From Bimastos eiseni (Eukaryota > Annelida > Clitellata > Crassiclitellata > Lumbricidae), in NCBI GenBank assembly GCA_959347315.1, contig OY365810.1, positions 27,356,585 to 27,420,584 on the forward strand: a stretch of DNA of 64,000 nt. The letters are read 5' to 3'. The first letter of the stretch is position 1. Each line of letters begins with the position of its first letter. The translations under genes were made by a program, and so were the position numbers. Below are positions 52,801-63,298 of the stretch, piece after piece. The notes beneath the pieces are model-generated. The model made no database searches, was not told the DNA's origin, and saw nothing but the letters and a program-made list of their open reading frames with translations.

Positions 52801-55800
52801 ACTGTTTTACAATTAAACACGTAAAATTTTAGATGGCCCAGTATGTTCAAAAAGGCATAATTATTCCAACGGTGACTTAATTAATATTTTCTTAAACTGA
52901 TGTGCTGTATAAGGCCTAAGAACATTTGTGAAACCGAAGATCAAAACCCATCACTTGTCGATTTTTGACATTTTTTTATCAGTCATTTTCTACAATGCAT
53001 CTGCTTATAAAAACTTTTTACAAAATAAAAACACTGATAGTATAGAACTGAGGAAATCGAAGTCAACGTTTCAGATTGCTTAAAATAATGCTCTGCAATA
53101 GGCTATTAATATCAATAAAGAGCTTTATTCTGTATGAAATAAAGCACACGGCATCAAAAATTCTGGTTACTATAATTTGCAAATTATATATGAAATCTAG
53201 GTCGGTCACTGCCAATTTAACCTTTGACAGCATGCATTGATAGTTTGCATCAATGCAAACAGTATTAAATAATTTTAGCAATACAAATCTTGACATCACA
53301 TGCATTAAAAGTCGTTTTCCTCCAACTAATATTTTAATTCAGCATTTTAGTTTCAGATAGGCCTATTGAAAGCAAAGATATTGTTTTGTAAAAATATATC
53401 ATAAAAAATATTCTGTGCTTTGTACCCGTCTCGCTTATTTCAGCCTTTATCTCGATAACTTGGAAGCGACAAGAGGCGGGTTTTGAGATCTGGTCTCTCA
53501 TTTGTTGTTCACTTGTTGTAAAATAAAGCGTCTTGTTCATTTACTTTCAATGTGCAATTAATCGTCCTCATAGGGTCTGGATTTTCTGTGCAAGTAACCC
53601 TAAAAGAACTTAACCTGGCGCCCCTCTTTCGACCAGTGGACCATTCCGTATCCAATGACAACGATGCTTTCCAAGGTGACGCCAGAATCCTGAAGGACTA
53701 CTGTTCACATCCGATGCCCGACAAATACCAGTTCTCACTGGTACTGCACCAGGTACTACAACACATGTTATGCACTCCAATGACTTTTATATTAAATCCT
53801 CAAGACTTTGCTATAAACTACACTTTATCACCCTAATCTGAACTCTGTTGTGCTACAAGACATTAAACTATGATACGCTGTCCAACACAACTCTAAACTT
53901 AACTACTCTCAACAATGCTATGTTGTGCAATTTTCAGTTAACTAAACTACCATCATCATTATTTATACATTTACTATAAGTGCCGTTGTATATAATGACC
54001 AAGCATCCGTCGATGGCGCTGATCGATTTGAGGTGAATGACTTACTCAAAGTCCTTAAAGGGTAACAGCCACAGACAAGGTTCAAACCCTTACTCTTCGC
54101 GTCAAGAGCTGAGCGCTCTAAACAGTCAACCGCTGCCTTTCAAGTTCCAACCAGCATACCATGCCATGCTATGCCATGCCATGCTATGCCATGCCATGCT
54201 ATGCCATGCCATGCTATGCCATGCCATATTATCACACAGTATCTTACATGTACCTCTGCAATATTTATTTTTAGATACCTTTAGCTACCCGCTGTTGCCA
54301 TGCAGTCATGTCATTGAACCCAACTCAATGACTTGACTCAACGACATAACTGCAAAGATCGTTTAACACGTACTCATCTAAACCGTGCACAATTGAATCA
54401 CGGGAAGCGCTACGACATGCTTTACACTACGGCTCAATCAGTTACTCTTACCACATCATCTCACGCCACTATAACCCTTTCCAGTATACTATACTTAACA
54501 TTGCACAGCGTATGGTATATGCATAATAATCTTGAACAGGATGTTACAACTCGAGCCCGTCCCAGCATGCCTTGTGGCAGCGAGGATGTTCGACCACCGG
54601 AGGGAGGAGGAGGATCATCAGGGGCAGAGGGAGGAGGAGGAGGGTGGGGCATCCGTTGTCCGGAGGAGCCTGGCTTCTACCTGAGTCCGAGGGAGAGCTG
54701 TCAGACGTACGACGTCTTCGGTCGTCTTCCAGCCCTCAACCCCAACAACTGGAGCGTCGTCTGTGTGAAGCCTGGACGACTGACCGATCTGTTTGGCGTC
54801 AGTGATGAACTGAGAGAGACGGCCTCCATGTCCGTCGACAAGTCACTCAAGTGAGCAGCAGATCCATACATATTCAGATATACAACCAACACAGAATTGC
54901 CCCATAGGGGTCTACATATTCAGATATATAGAACAGGCTCAGAGTAGAAGCAGATATACATGGATTTACAACTATAGCTCAGAGTAGCACCAGACACATT
55001 ATTCAGCAATACACAACAAGCTCAAAGTAGAGGCAGATACTGTATACAATACATGGGTATATATATATACATACATATACAACTACAACATATTACATAT
55101 TCACGTGTCGTTCCGCGGCGATCATTCGGATCTACTGAGTGCGAGATGAACATTTATATAGCTCCCTGCGGTCACTAGGTGTACAGCGATCGGCACTCGT
55201 GATCCACTTAGGGATTGCTCGATCCATCTGTCTGTCGTCTGCTGCATTGGCTTTGTTGCAAAGAGCGCCAAAGTGCATCCGTTGCCTAATTCAATCCGAT
55301 CAACTACATCGTCTTTCCAATCGAATAAGACGTCGTCGTCTTTCTGTGTTTCCGTCTTGTTTTATTTCTTTACTTCTTGCGTTGTACTGGTTAGTGTACT
55401 CGAGTATCAACCGAGAGGTATACCGTTTAAAATCCCTGCTATGGCAGAAATCTGGTTCGAGACTTCTGCTTCACATGCCCGAAATCCCCTCCATGCAGCC
55501 TACTCATCCATGAGGACTTTATATAGCTGCACTATCCGACAATGTTGGTGAGAAGGTCAGAAGGTGAGGAGACAACTGGCCACCTGCCTTACATTCATTC
55601 ATTCATTCATTCATTCATTCATTCATTCATTAATCATAACATTTATGCAGTGCCCCTTCAAGAACCTACTCAGAAGCGCTCTCAGTCCAGACACGGCTAA
55701 AGAAAAAAAGACTTGAGGAACTTGTAAAAACCTGACGGTTGGGGCACAAGCAAAGAGTGGAGTTCAAAAGGGGAGAGCATTACAGATTGAAGGGCCCACA

Positions 55801-58613
55801 ATCGAGAAAGCACGGCGCTGCCTAATAACCAGGCGAGTCCATGGAACTAGAAGCTAATTACCCCCCGTCGCAGACGACGCAAAGCGAAGAATCCGATGCG
55901 CTGCAACATCGGACACTGGGCAAGTAAGTAAGTAAGATGGAGCACAGCCAAGAACGCAACGCGAAACCAGAGCTGCGATGTAGTTGACCGAAGTGTGGCT
56001 TGACTTTTAAGTATTTGGAATTGCGTCACAACAGTACTGTTGTTCCCGTTGACACCATTGTTGTCTGCCAATGTTGACGTGTGCAGATGCGCCGACCAAA
56101 GAGCCAGTTGCAATGCATGTAGCGTCAGATGCGCCCGTCACATGCAGGGTTACCAAGGCAGCCACAGGTGTAACATCACATCCGATGATGCGGACAATGG
56201 CCAATCACCTCGGCTCCAGTTCTGCTTCACCTGCTGCAGCGTCCACAACTGCTCCAAAGATTGTCAAGTCTACCAGGGTCGCGAGTGCCAACCAGTCAGG
56301 TATGTTCATTCACAATGTAGCAGTGAGTAGCACCATGTAGGCCTACATGTTTGAAATGTGTGTATAGGCCTATATATAATACATGTGTGTATGTATACTC
56401 TATGTATGTGTTTGAACATGAATATGTACGTATGAATGTATGTATATTGCTGGATTCAGCTAGTTTATGGTCCCGAGTTCTAGCGAATCAAACATAAAAC
56501 TCTTTGCTTAACTTAATATGTATATTTTAGCACAAGTATTTACAGTAATAACAATAGAAAATCATAATACCGTACAAAACCGAAGGTCACTTTCTCCACA
56601 ACGAAGACACAAGTCAACCGAAACAGCAGACTCATGGCTTTAGCAAATACATCACGAACGCTCGACAACAAAAGTGAATGTTTCACCTGGGTCTCAGGAT
56701 ACCCAACACAACACCAAACCTTAACACTCAAACCATATAAGAATCAAACGACAGACCTGGCCTCCGCACAACGGGTGCTCCCTCTAAGAAATGGATCAGT
56801 CTGCGAACACACCTTGTCCTAACCTTCTTATATACCTTCTGACCTTCCTTCAGCCAGAAGTACCTAACCGTACCTATCTGCCTAGACTCCTACTACCATG
56901 GAAGCTCAGTTGTACTAAGCGAGTATACAACAATATACATTGTATACATGCATATAATGGCCTATGTATGTGTATGAGTTCCAGGGCGGTTGTAAAGCGG
57001 AAATTAGACACCTGTCAAAAGTGCTGTTAACATGTTACTCAGATGCATCTGAACAAGGGAAGAGAATGTTAAAAGAAACATAAGGTCTACGAACGATCAT
57101 ATGATTGTGTGTATACTATGCCAACGAAAGGGACCTATTCGGTATACACACAGGCAGTATGCTGCTGTTTACCTTGATGCTAGATATACAAAGAGAGGGT
57201 ATATGCATTGTAGACTCCTGTCTTCCAGAAGAGCGAAACGATTGAGATATCAATTGGCACAAATCCTTTCGTAAATGTTTGATGAAGGACGAGGCACAAA
57301 CCAGGAGCTGGTTTTTGAATTTCAGTTGCTTCCTCGACTAGTTGCAACTTCAGTCTATATATATATATATATATAGACTAAAGACTATATATTTATAAAT
57401 TCCTACAGTGCTTTCGTTTCTAATTAAATTCGACATCACATACGCCAAAGAGCGACTCTGGGTAGATATCTTAAAGGGGTGCTACATAAACGTTCAGTTA
57501 CAGTTACAATTTCCTTCTTTTCCTCCATCGCCTCATCCTTTTCCTACATTACCTCACCTCCTCTTTTCCCTCCGTTACCTAGCCTCCTCCCGTTTTCTCC
57601 ATAGACTATGATATTCAAGCGCCCTTGTAGCGTCGTGGCTGCGTTACGGCGCTCTAGAAATTGTCCGTTTAATAATGATTACAGTCTCAGCAGATGGTAG
57701 AAGACGTTGTATCCGGGTGTCCCTCTGGCACTTTATATTACACATATATATTACATTATATATATTACATTATATATATTACATTATTACTTTATATTAT
57801 ATATATGACGATTCTTAACCGCCCATAAAATAATGGTAAAATAGTTGCGCCGACATACACTGTAGCTACAAAATAAATTTGAACGGTTGAGACTTGAGTA
57901 TTGGTATACATGAACAGATCTCCGGTGGTTTTAGTAGAATATTCAAACATTGATCGTATGCTGAATGCCAGGTCTAATTCTGAGAAGTCATCTGGTCATT
58001 ATTGTAGGTGTATGACAGGTAATGTCGCCGAGTTCGTCCTTGTGCCGATATTTCCGCCACCTGATTCGTCCATATTCGCGTGTCATCTGGAGCAGGTCAA
58101 AGGTTACAAGGTGTACGACATCGAATACTCCGTCATTTACCGTGGTGACGTCCTAAATGACGTCAAAATATACGCTACGCAGCTTCACCGATCTGGTTTG
58201 CCGCACAAGAAAGCAGACAGGTGAGTGCAATACATCTATCAGGTCCTGACCTCAGCCAACTGGAGGCGACGGAGGAGAATGAATGCTCTCAGCTATTTGC
58301 CAAGTTCATTGCTTCGCTTATAGTGTCAGTTCAAGTAATATATATATATATATATATATAATATTATTATATACGCAAATATATTACCATAAACACATAT
58401 ATATTTAGGCCCTATATATATTTTATATAATTATATAAGTCCTCGTTTCATTTTATTATCTATAGTAGTCTTCGTGCCTTTGTTTCTTTCTCCTTCGAAT
58501 CTTGCAATTATTGTGCATTGTGTGGATTCGGTCAAATGGCATCCTCTGTGCATGTCGAAATCACTGGAGTCTTCTTTTGTCCGACAGAGTTGTTTAGGAT
58601 GTATAGCGATATG

Positions 58614-58647
<34 letters not shown>

Positions 58648-61600
58648 TATTTCGGTATAAGTCTTGAAATCCCTGCGATCTCCGCAGCCAACTAACATCT
58701 GCTGTAAGAACTCTTTTCCCATCTTTCTATCGACCGTCAATGTTCTCAAACATCGATGAACCAACTCGATCAATCCATCCACCAATCACGCCATTCATCT
58801 GGGTGCGTCCGTCCGTGTCTTCTCTGAGTAAACGACAAGGATTACATTAGTGATTAGACATTCTTCATGCGATCGTAAACTTCAAATTTGTGAAGCTCTA
58901 CCCTGTATAGCCAAGCACAGGACTCATCTCAGTCGGAGGGGATGTCCAGAACTGCCAAGTTATGAATATGCATATGTTGTAGTCACAATTTCCTTCTGGT
59001 CCACTACGGGTCAGAGGTCATTGCTTCTCCGGATCAGCTCGAGGGCAACGCGGGGACCGGAAGATTCAGCGTCGGGTATTACCAGGCGACTGGAACCAGT
59101 CTATCGAAGACAGAGGTCGCTTCGAAGGTCCTCTACCTCAGACCTAGACGACCATTCGCTGTCGGGTCCAACATCTGGAGTGAGCGTCCATGTTCACTCG
59201 TGCATGAAATTCGCGCATTCAGTATAAATGCCTACACGCTTGAAATTCGTTCATGCGTAAAATCCATTCGCGCGTGATATTCGTTCGCGTGTGAAACTCA
59301 TTCATACGCGTCGCTTGCTTCATTTTATGACTGATAAGTCATACATACACCAGGCAGAAGCAACAGCTAAATTATTACCATCGCAAAAACATCTTCCAAG
59401 TAGAGTTTATTATCAGTAAGATATTGTCGGCAGAAGTTATTCAAGGAGACACAGCCTTGTTTAACTCGACGAATTGTTTTGCTGGCTTATGTTGGTAGGT
59501 TGAGCAATATTTCTATGAACTTAGTTTTTAAAATTCGTTTGTTCAGGTTTCGGTTTAAGTTGTATTAAAGACCAGTCAACTGAAATCAGTCTAAATAAAT
59601 CGGGCTACATCATCACACTATCATCTAGGGTCACCTGTGGTCACCTGGGGTCACCTGGATAGGAACAGTTTCAGTTTAACGGCACTGCGTGATGACAAAG
59701 ATCATCTGCGTCGCGCCCCTCCTTCGTTTTGACTGGCACCGTCAAAGTGCGAGCAGAGGAGGAATTTCGGGTTGATTCACTTACAATGCATTTCCCTACA
59801 TCATCACTTGGTATTATTATTCTTAGTCATCTTGGCTCCTTACAATCTGTCGGATGTTGTCTCGATGTGTCATTGATGTTGATGGTTGGTTGAATTTCTT
59901 AAATCCGTACTGCTTGCAGTCCAGCAGTGCCAGTCCCAAACGAGGAGGGCGATGTTAATGATCTTTGATACCAATCACACACGTACTGTCGTTAGGCCTA
60001 TATATACAAAATTTTCGTTAAAAATGGGTTGTTAACGTTACTCGATGTTTGCTAACAGTGGTCTAATTAACATAACTAAAATTCAATACAGAGAATGAAG
60101 AGGATTGAAACCTTAGGCCTATTATAGAGTCGCTGTTTCGCTTATTTGTGTCTTACGACGCACAAGTGGCTGTCTACACTGATGGAGCCAAGAACGCAGC
60201 AGGCAGGGTGTCATGCTCATTCTACGTGTCTTCTAGTGGCCACCATGAAAGCTACCGGATGAGCGACAGCTCATCGGTCTTGGCAGCTGAATGGGAGGCC
60301 ATAACGAGGGCTGTGGAGTGGGCCATCAGCACCGACACACACCATCTCGTCGTCTTCTCCGACTCCCTTTCAGCGATCCAGAGCGTTGAGCGACAGCAGT
60401 CCAATGCCAGACCACAACATCTCGTCGACCTGCTGAACCTGCTGGACCCCTACGCTCCACGCACCCAGTCATCCCCAACGCTGGTCTGGATCCCCGGTCA
60501 TCTCGGCATCGAGGGAAACGAGACTGCTGACACCCTCTGCAAGCGAGCTCTACATTATGACAACATCGCCATCCCGACGACGCTCGAGTTCCAGGAAGCA
60601 CGGGCGGTCTACAAGGACCACTTTTTCCGGATATGGCAGTCGGAGTGGGCCGCCTCATCACTGGCACCGATTACAAGGCCCTGGAGCAGACCGTAACGGC
60701 GGGATGACCAAGAAATACACCAATCCCAGCCGGAGGAAGGAAATTATCACCACAAAACTCCGGTTGGGCCACTGCTTTCTCAACCCACAGCTAAAGCAAT
60801 GTAACTGTCATCCGACCGGAAACTGTGACGAGTGCTGTGACGTTCGGGAAACCGTGCGCCACCTCCTACAGGAGTGCCCTACTCAGATGAGCCTCCATGT
60901 TGAACTCATCCGATTGTGAGCACGGAACAATTGTGCGTTCGATCTGAGCACCGTACTCAGTCAAATCAGCTGCTTAGACACCATCTACAAGTGGCTGGCA
61001 GTTTCTGGTCGGAAAATATAAATATTTTGACATTAATATTTTAACTATACGATGTAAATAACGACAATGACAGTATTTTTGCATAAACACTGCGAACATT
61101 GTATAGATTTTTTAGCTGAAACTCTATGTATATACTTAAAATTGTTTACTGCATAACAACGAACGCTATAGCACTGTATATATTGAATATGAGCAGAACT
61201 CTTAAGCATTTACATGTAGATGATTATATAACCATGCATAACAGCTGCATGAATCCAACGAACTCTGCAGCATCATGTATATAGATTGAGAAGAACAGTT
61301 ATCAAGCTGATAATAACTGCATAAATTTAATGAAAAATTCTATGTAACTCTTAAATCCGAGGCAATACTGTACTAAAATTCCATCATCAGCATCATGCAC
61401 ATAGATTGAAAGTAACTACATGAATTTAGTGAACAAATATTATTCAGAGGTGTAACAAGGTTTAGAAAAGTGGGGAGCATAATTTTAAAAAATATTGCGC
61501 GAAGCGCAACAATTTTTTTGGCCCCCCACTTTTTTTATTTTGTCCCCTCCCAGAAAGTTGAAAAATGGGGGCACAAATTATCTTAGCACGAGTCATCTTA

Positions 61601-62722
61601 AAAAGCCATTGGAGAAACATAAAAAAAGAACCGATTTGTGGGTGCACAGGTGGGGCACTGAACAATAAAGCTGTGGGCTTTGCCCCTCCGCCCAGTTTCA
61701 AAACTGGGGGGCCGGTGCACCCTACCCCCTCTTGTTACACCTCTGATATTATTTTAGATTAACTCTAAAACACGAGTCAATACTTTACTAACATGTCACT
61801 TTACTAACTGTGCCTTGTATGACACATATCATCCTTGTCACGGATGCGTCGTTAAATAAACTTATTACGCACAAGCTTATTTGCATATGCTCAGCATGTC
61901 AGCAGTGGTAGGATCGGTTGTCAGAAGTGTCACGGTGTCTTCAGGGACGGTTGTTGGGGGGGGGGGGGTTCTCACATACAACCACCCCAGGGCAATTTCT
62001 TAGAGTCAATGTAGACCACGTATCCTTGGCACCTGAGAAGGTATGGCACTGGAATCGTTGCGAGCTGCAAGGAAAGTAAACGACAAGTAGGACTACTACG
62101 CGGCAGCGATCACTCCTTGGGACTTAATTATCGATTGCTATTAATTTTGTTCTCCTCAAAAATCCAACGATGGCCATGTAACCATTACTTACTCCACAGT
62201 GCTTGCTGTTCTGTATAGGGAAGGAGAGTTGTGACACTGAGCTGTTGTCTGAGTTCAACGTTCTTCCGGACAGTCTGTCTCATCTGGACGCCTTTCGTCA
62301 TGACCCGAACATCGAGGTGGAGTTTGTATCCCGCTTCACCTTCCGTCTCCTCAACAAGACCCAATCACGTCCTCCGTTCATCTACTTCGAAATTCCAAAG
62401 GATCAGTCCATCCTGCGTCCGTTCTATCCTTCGACGACCGTCAAAGACGATGAGAGTCTACGGGCGCAGCTCAGTCGCAGAGATCAGGAGTGGAGCCTTC
62501 ACGTCGAGGGTCACATGCTTGCATGTCCAGGTAGGTCTAATTATCGGCTCAAAATTACCCCTCCCACGATTACACGCACAATAGCGTTCTATGAAGACTA
62601 CGATAATTTGCAAGCTGCTCACCCATAATAATAGTGTCTGTGAGGAAGGCAACGGGAAACCACGTCACTCATCTCATCCTTGGGTGGCGTAATGCCAATG
62701 GAACTGCCTTCGGGAAGAGAAC

Positions 62723-62758
<36 letters not shown>

Positions 62759-63298
62759 TCGTCATCGTCATCATCATCATCATCATCATAATCATCATCA
62801 GAATTTGTTTGGCAGGTATATAATGCAAACTAGATGCTGAAAGAAACCCGATTTCGACAAGGTTACCAGAGGAGGAAGAAAGACAAAAGCTAAAATAACA
62901 AAGGGTATTATTTATTTTCCCACTAGAGCCAATTTTCTACTAGCGCTCAACCAGGCGATACTACAAAAGTATTTCTATAACAATAATTACCTTTATACGA
63001 TGGACGTTACATGATCCAGTTTCTTGTATAATGCAATCGATTTAACCTATTTATGTTTCCAAAGGATCGTTTGAGCTGATAGTCCGAGATCCGGCTTATC
63101 CAAATCAACCTCTTTTCCATTTCGACTTCGGAGTCAGTTGTCCGGAAAAGTTCACGGTTGACTGCGCCATTCCAACGGAAGGACCAGACACTCGCGACAA
63201 GACTTTGCGAGTTGATCTCATCGATTCGTATCGAACGATCAAAATGACTATCTTTCGACCAGCACAAAACGCAACGACCACGACGACCTCTTACAGCG
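49725..63298 (+). CDS. multi-exon secreted/receptor-like cysteine-rich protein (unrecognised)
   Basis: Nine exons with GT..AG borders and consistent phases join into one open frame of about 639 codons: 49725-49842, 52624-52764, 53574-53752, 54540-54850, 56087-56299, 58008-58220, 58983-59179, 62219-62530, 63065-63298. The last visible donor is phase 1, so more exons lie beyond the window. The N-terminus looks like a signal peptide ([15 protein letters not shown]), followed at once by C-x3-C-x9-C-x7-C, similar to half of a TNFR-type repeat. Later parts include a Gly-rich linker, an exon with 11 cysteines, and sequons NWS, NIT, NCS, NKT and NAT. No membrane helix is seen so far. I do not recognise the family; extracellular location is inference. 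Introns are full of mobile elements. Confidence 0.75.
50031..50770 (-). mobile_element. 5'-truncated CR1/L2-like LINE
   Basis: The ORF at 50148-50657 gives [87 protein letters not shown] and LP in order. This is the standard region from the RT end to the C-terminus of CR1/L2 elements. It extends upstream (to about 50770) in other frames with a stop, so it is dead. Its 3' end is GAAGCGCTATATAAATAAC. 55633-55860 carries a second 3' fragment of the family. Confidence 0.88.
52030..52200. repeat. (CT)n/(TGTCTC)n microsatellite
   Basis: TCTCTGTCTC units with interruptions inside intron 1. Confidence 0.9.
52624..52764 (+). CDS. exon 2
   Basis: Acceptor TATTGTAG at 52623, donor GAG|GTTAGC, phases 1 to 1. 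Encodes residues 40-86, including [19 protein letters not shown] and [11 protein letters not shown]. No cysteines. The high proportion of beta-type residues suggests part of a beta-rich domain. Confidence 0.75.
53574..53752 (+). CDS. exon 3
   Basis: Acceptor CCTCATAG, donor CACCAG|GTACTA, phases 1 to 0. Encodes [20 protein letters not shown] through YQFSLVLHQ, residues 87-146, with one cysteine. The frame joins exon 2 as a Gly-Ser junction. Confidence 0.78.
53990..54150 (-). repeat. tRNA-derived SINE (candidate) in intron 3
   Basis: On the minus strand an A-box-like TAGAGCGCTCAGC is followed about 30 bases later by a B-box GGGTTTGAACC. The layout is tRNA-like without a full cloverleaf. Confidence 0.5.
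54160..54230. repeat. 15 bp tandem repeat (ATGCCATGCCATGCT)n
   Basis: Four to five perfect copies built of ATGCC and ATGCT pentamers, right after the SINE. Confidence 0.93.
54540..54850 (+). CDS. exon 4
   Basis: Acceptor CTTGAACAG, donor CTCAA|GTGAGC, phases 0 to 2. Contains a Gly-rich linker ([17 protein letters not shown]), then [38 protein letters not shown] and an acidic/Ser end. Four cysteines and one sequon (NWS). Composition and GC content are clearly coding compared with the flanking introns. Confidence 0.82.
54851..56086 (+). other. intron 4
   Basis: Holds the CR1/L2 3' fragment with an (ATTC)n run. No further exon seen. Confidence 0.5.
55590..55860 (-). mobile_element. CR1/L2-like LINE 3' fragment with (ATTC)n tail
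   Basis: GAAGGGCCCACAAT, GAAAGCACGGCG and AGAAGCGCTCTCAG match 50031-50240. The 3' side ends in about ten ATTC units (55592-55632), the likely target-side tail. Confidence 0.65.
56087..56299 (+). CDS. exon 5: 11-cysteine module
   Basis: Acceptor GTGTGCAG, donor GTCAG|GTATGT, phases 2 to 2. Encodes 71 residues with 11 cysteines, including [19 protein letters not shown] and [10 protein letters not shown], plus sequons NIT and NCS. The cysteine density indicates a disulfide-rich extracellular module. Spacing does not match EGF, sushi, or a standard TNFR repeat that I can assign. Confidence 0.8.
56300..58007 (+). other. intron 5
   Basis: 1.7 kb; (TA)n runs near 57357-57375 and TATATTACAT repeats near 57735-57800. 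No exon seen. Confidence 0.5.
58008..58220 (+). CDS. exon 6
   Basis: Acceptor ATTATTGTAG, donor GACAG|GTGAGT (strong), phases 2 to 2. Encodes [32 protein letters not shown] and [20 protein letters not shown]. Alternating hydrophobic residues suggest a beta-sandwich type fold (inference). Confidence 0.82.
58300..58645. repeat. (TA)n arrays in intron 6
   Basis: TA runs at about 58338-58362 and 58614-58640. Confidence 0.88.
58983..59179 (+). CDS. exon 7
   Basis: Acceptor ATGTTGTAG, donor TGGA|GTGAGC, phases 2 to 1. Encodes [39 protein letters not shown] and [18 protein letters not shown] competing plus-strand ORF in another frame covers the same bases, but only this frame fits both neighbouring exons. 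Confidence 0.75.
59683..59990. repeat. foldback copy of dispersed repeat R
   Basis: The left end (CACTGCGTGATGACAAAGAT, GTCGCGCCCCTCC) and right end (its inverse, GGAGGGCGATGTTAATGATC) are about 70-80 bp inverted repeats. The middle carries CATCATCACTTGGTATTATT and the inverse of the 31103-31240 sequence. Partial copies lie at 31103-31240, 31436-31545 and 33470-33560. Confidence 0.65.
60149..61020 (+). pseudogene. LINE RNase H and C-terminal zinc knuckle
   Basis: The first frame has [17 protein letters not shown] (the usual catalytic Glu followed by Trp), FSDSLSA and [16 protein letters not shown] frameshift near 60660-60700 leads to RLGHCFLNP and [19 protein letters not shown] stop at about 60917 interrupts before [11 protein letters not shown] and endonuclease are absent through truncation. 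Confidence 0.85.
61445..61745. mobile_element. hAT MITE, copy 2 (301 bp), nested in LINE
   Basis: Ends CAGAGGTGTAACAAG and CTTGTTACACCTCTG are perfect 15 bp TIRs. A perfect 8 bp TSD ATATTATT flanks it (61437-61444, 61746-61753). The body matches 30594-30870. Confidence 0.93.
62219..62530 (+). CDS. exon 8
   Basis: Acceptor CTGTATAG, donor TCCAG|GTAGGT, phases 1 to 1. Encodes [57 protein letters not shown] and [14 protein letters not shown]. Two cysteines and one sequon (NKT). GC-rich relative to its introns. Confidence 0.82.
62531..63064 (+). other. intron 8
   Basis: Contains the second SINE copy (62612-62801). Confidence 0.6.
62612..62801 (+). repeat. tRNA-derived SINE, copy 2 (5'-truncated)
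   Basis: CTCACCCATAATAATAGTGT, then GTGAGGAAGGCAACGGGAAA, then ATGCCAATGGAACTGCCTTC, matching 12310-12410 and ending in a (CATCGT/CAT)n tail like copy 1. Confidence 0.65.
63065..63298 (+). CDS. exon 9 (last visible)
   Basis: Acceptor TTTCCAAAG, donor CAGCG|GTATTC, phase 1 to 1. Encodes [59 protein letters not shown] and a Thr-rich end ([10 protein letters not shown]). Two cysteines and one sequon. A Thr-rich tail may lead to a stalk or membrane anchor beyond the window (inference). Confidence 0.78.

Larger units (their letters stand above)
60149..61874 (+). mobile_element. 5'-truncated RNase H-bearing LINE, copy 2
   Basis: Same family as 25079-26877, in intron 7 and in the gene's orientation. 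The body starts exactly at the RNase H domain. The 3' end shares GATGCGTCGTTAAATAAACT followed by TAT. GCTTATTTG flanks it (60140-60148, 61875-61883) as a 9 bp TSD. A hAT MITE (61445-61745) sits in its 3' UTR, so the MITE came later. Confidence 0.85.
59180..62218 (+). other. intron 7
   Basis: 3.0 kb, loaded with mobile DNA: GGTCACCTG repeats (59630-59657), a foldback (59683-59990) and the LINE copy at 60149-61874 with a nested hAT MITE. Confidence 0.55.

Noticed and set aside
58850..59227. 125-codon plus-strand ORF
   Set aside because: It overlaps exon 7 in a different frame; only the exon 7 frame matches acceptor and donor phases of its neighbours.
61919..61985. G-run with possible regulatory role near GGGGGGGGGG
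   Set aside because: A simple homopolymer; nothing else supports function.
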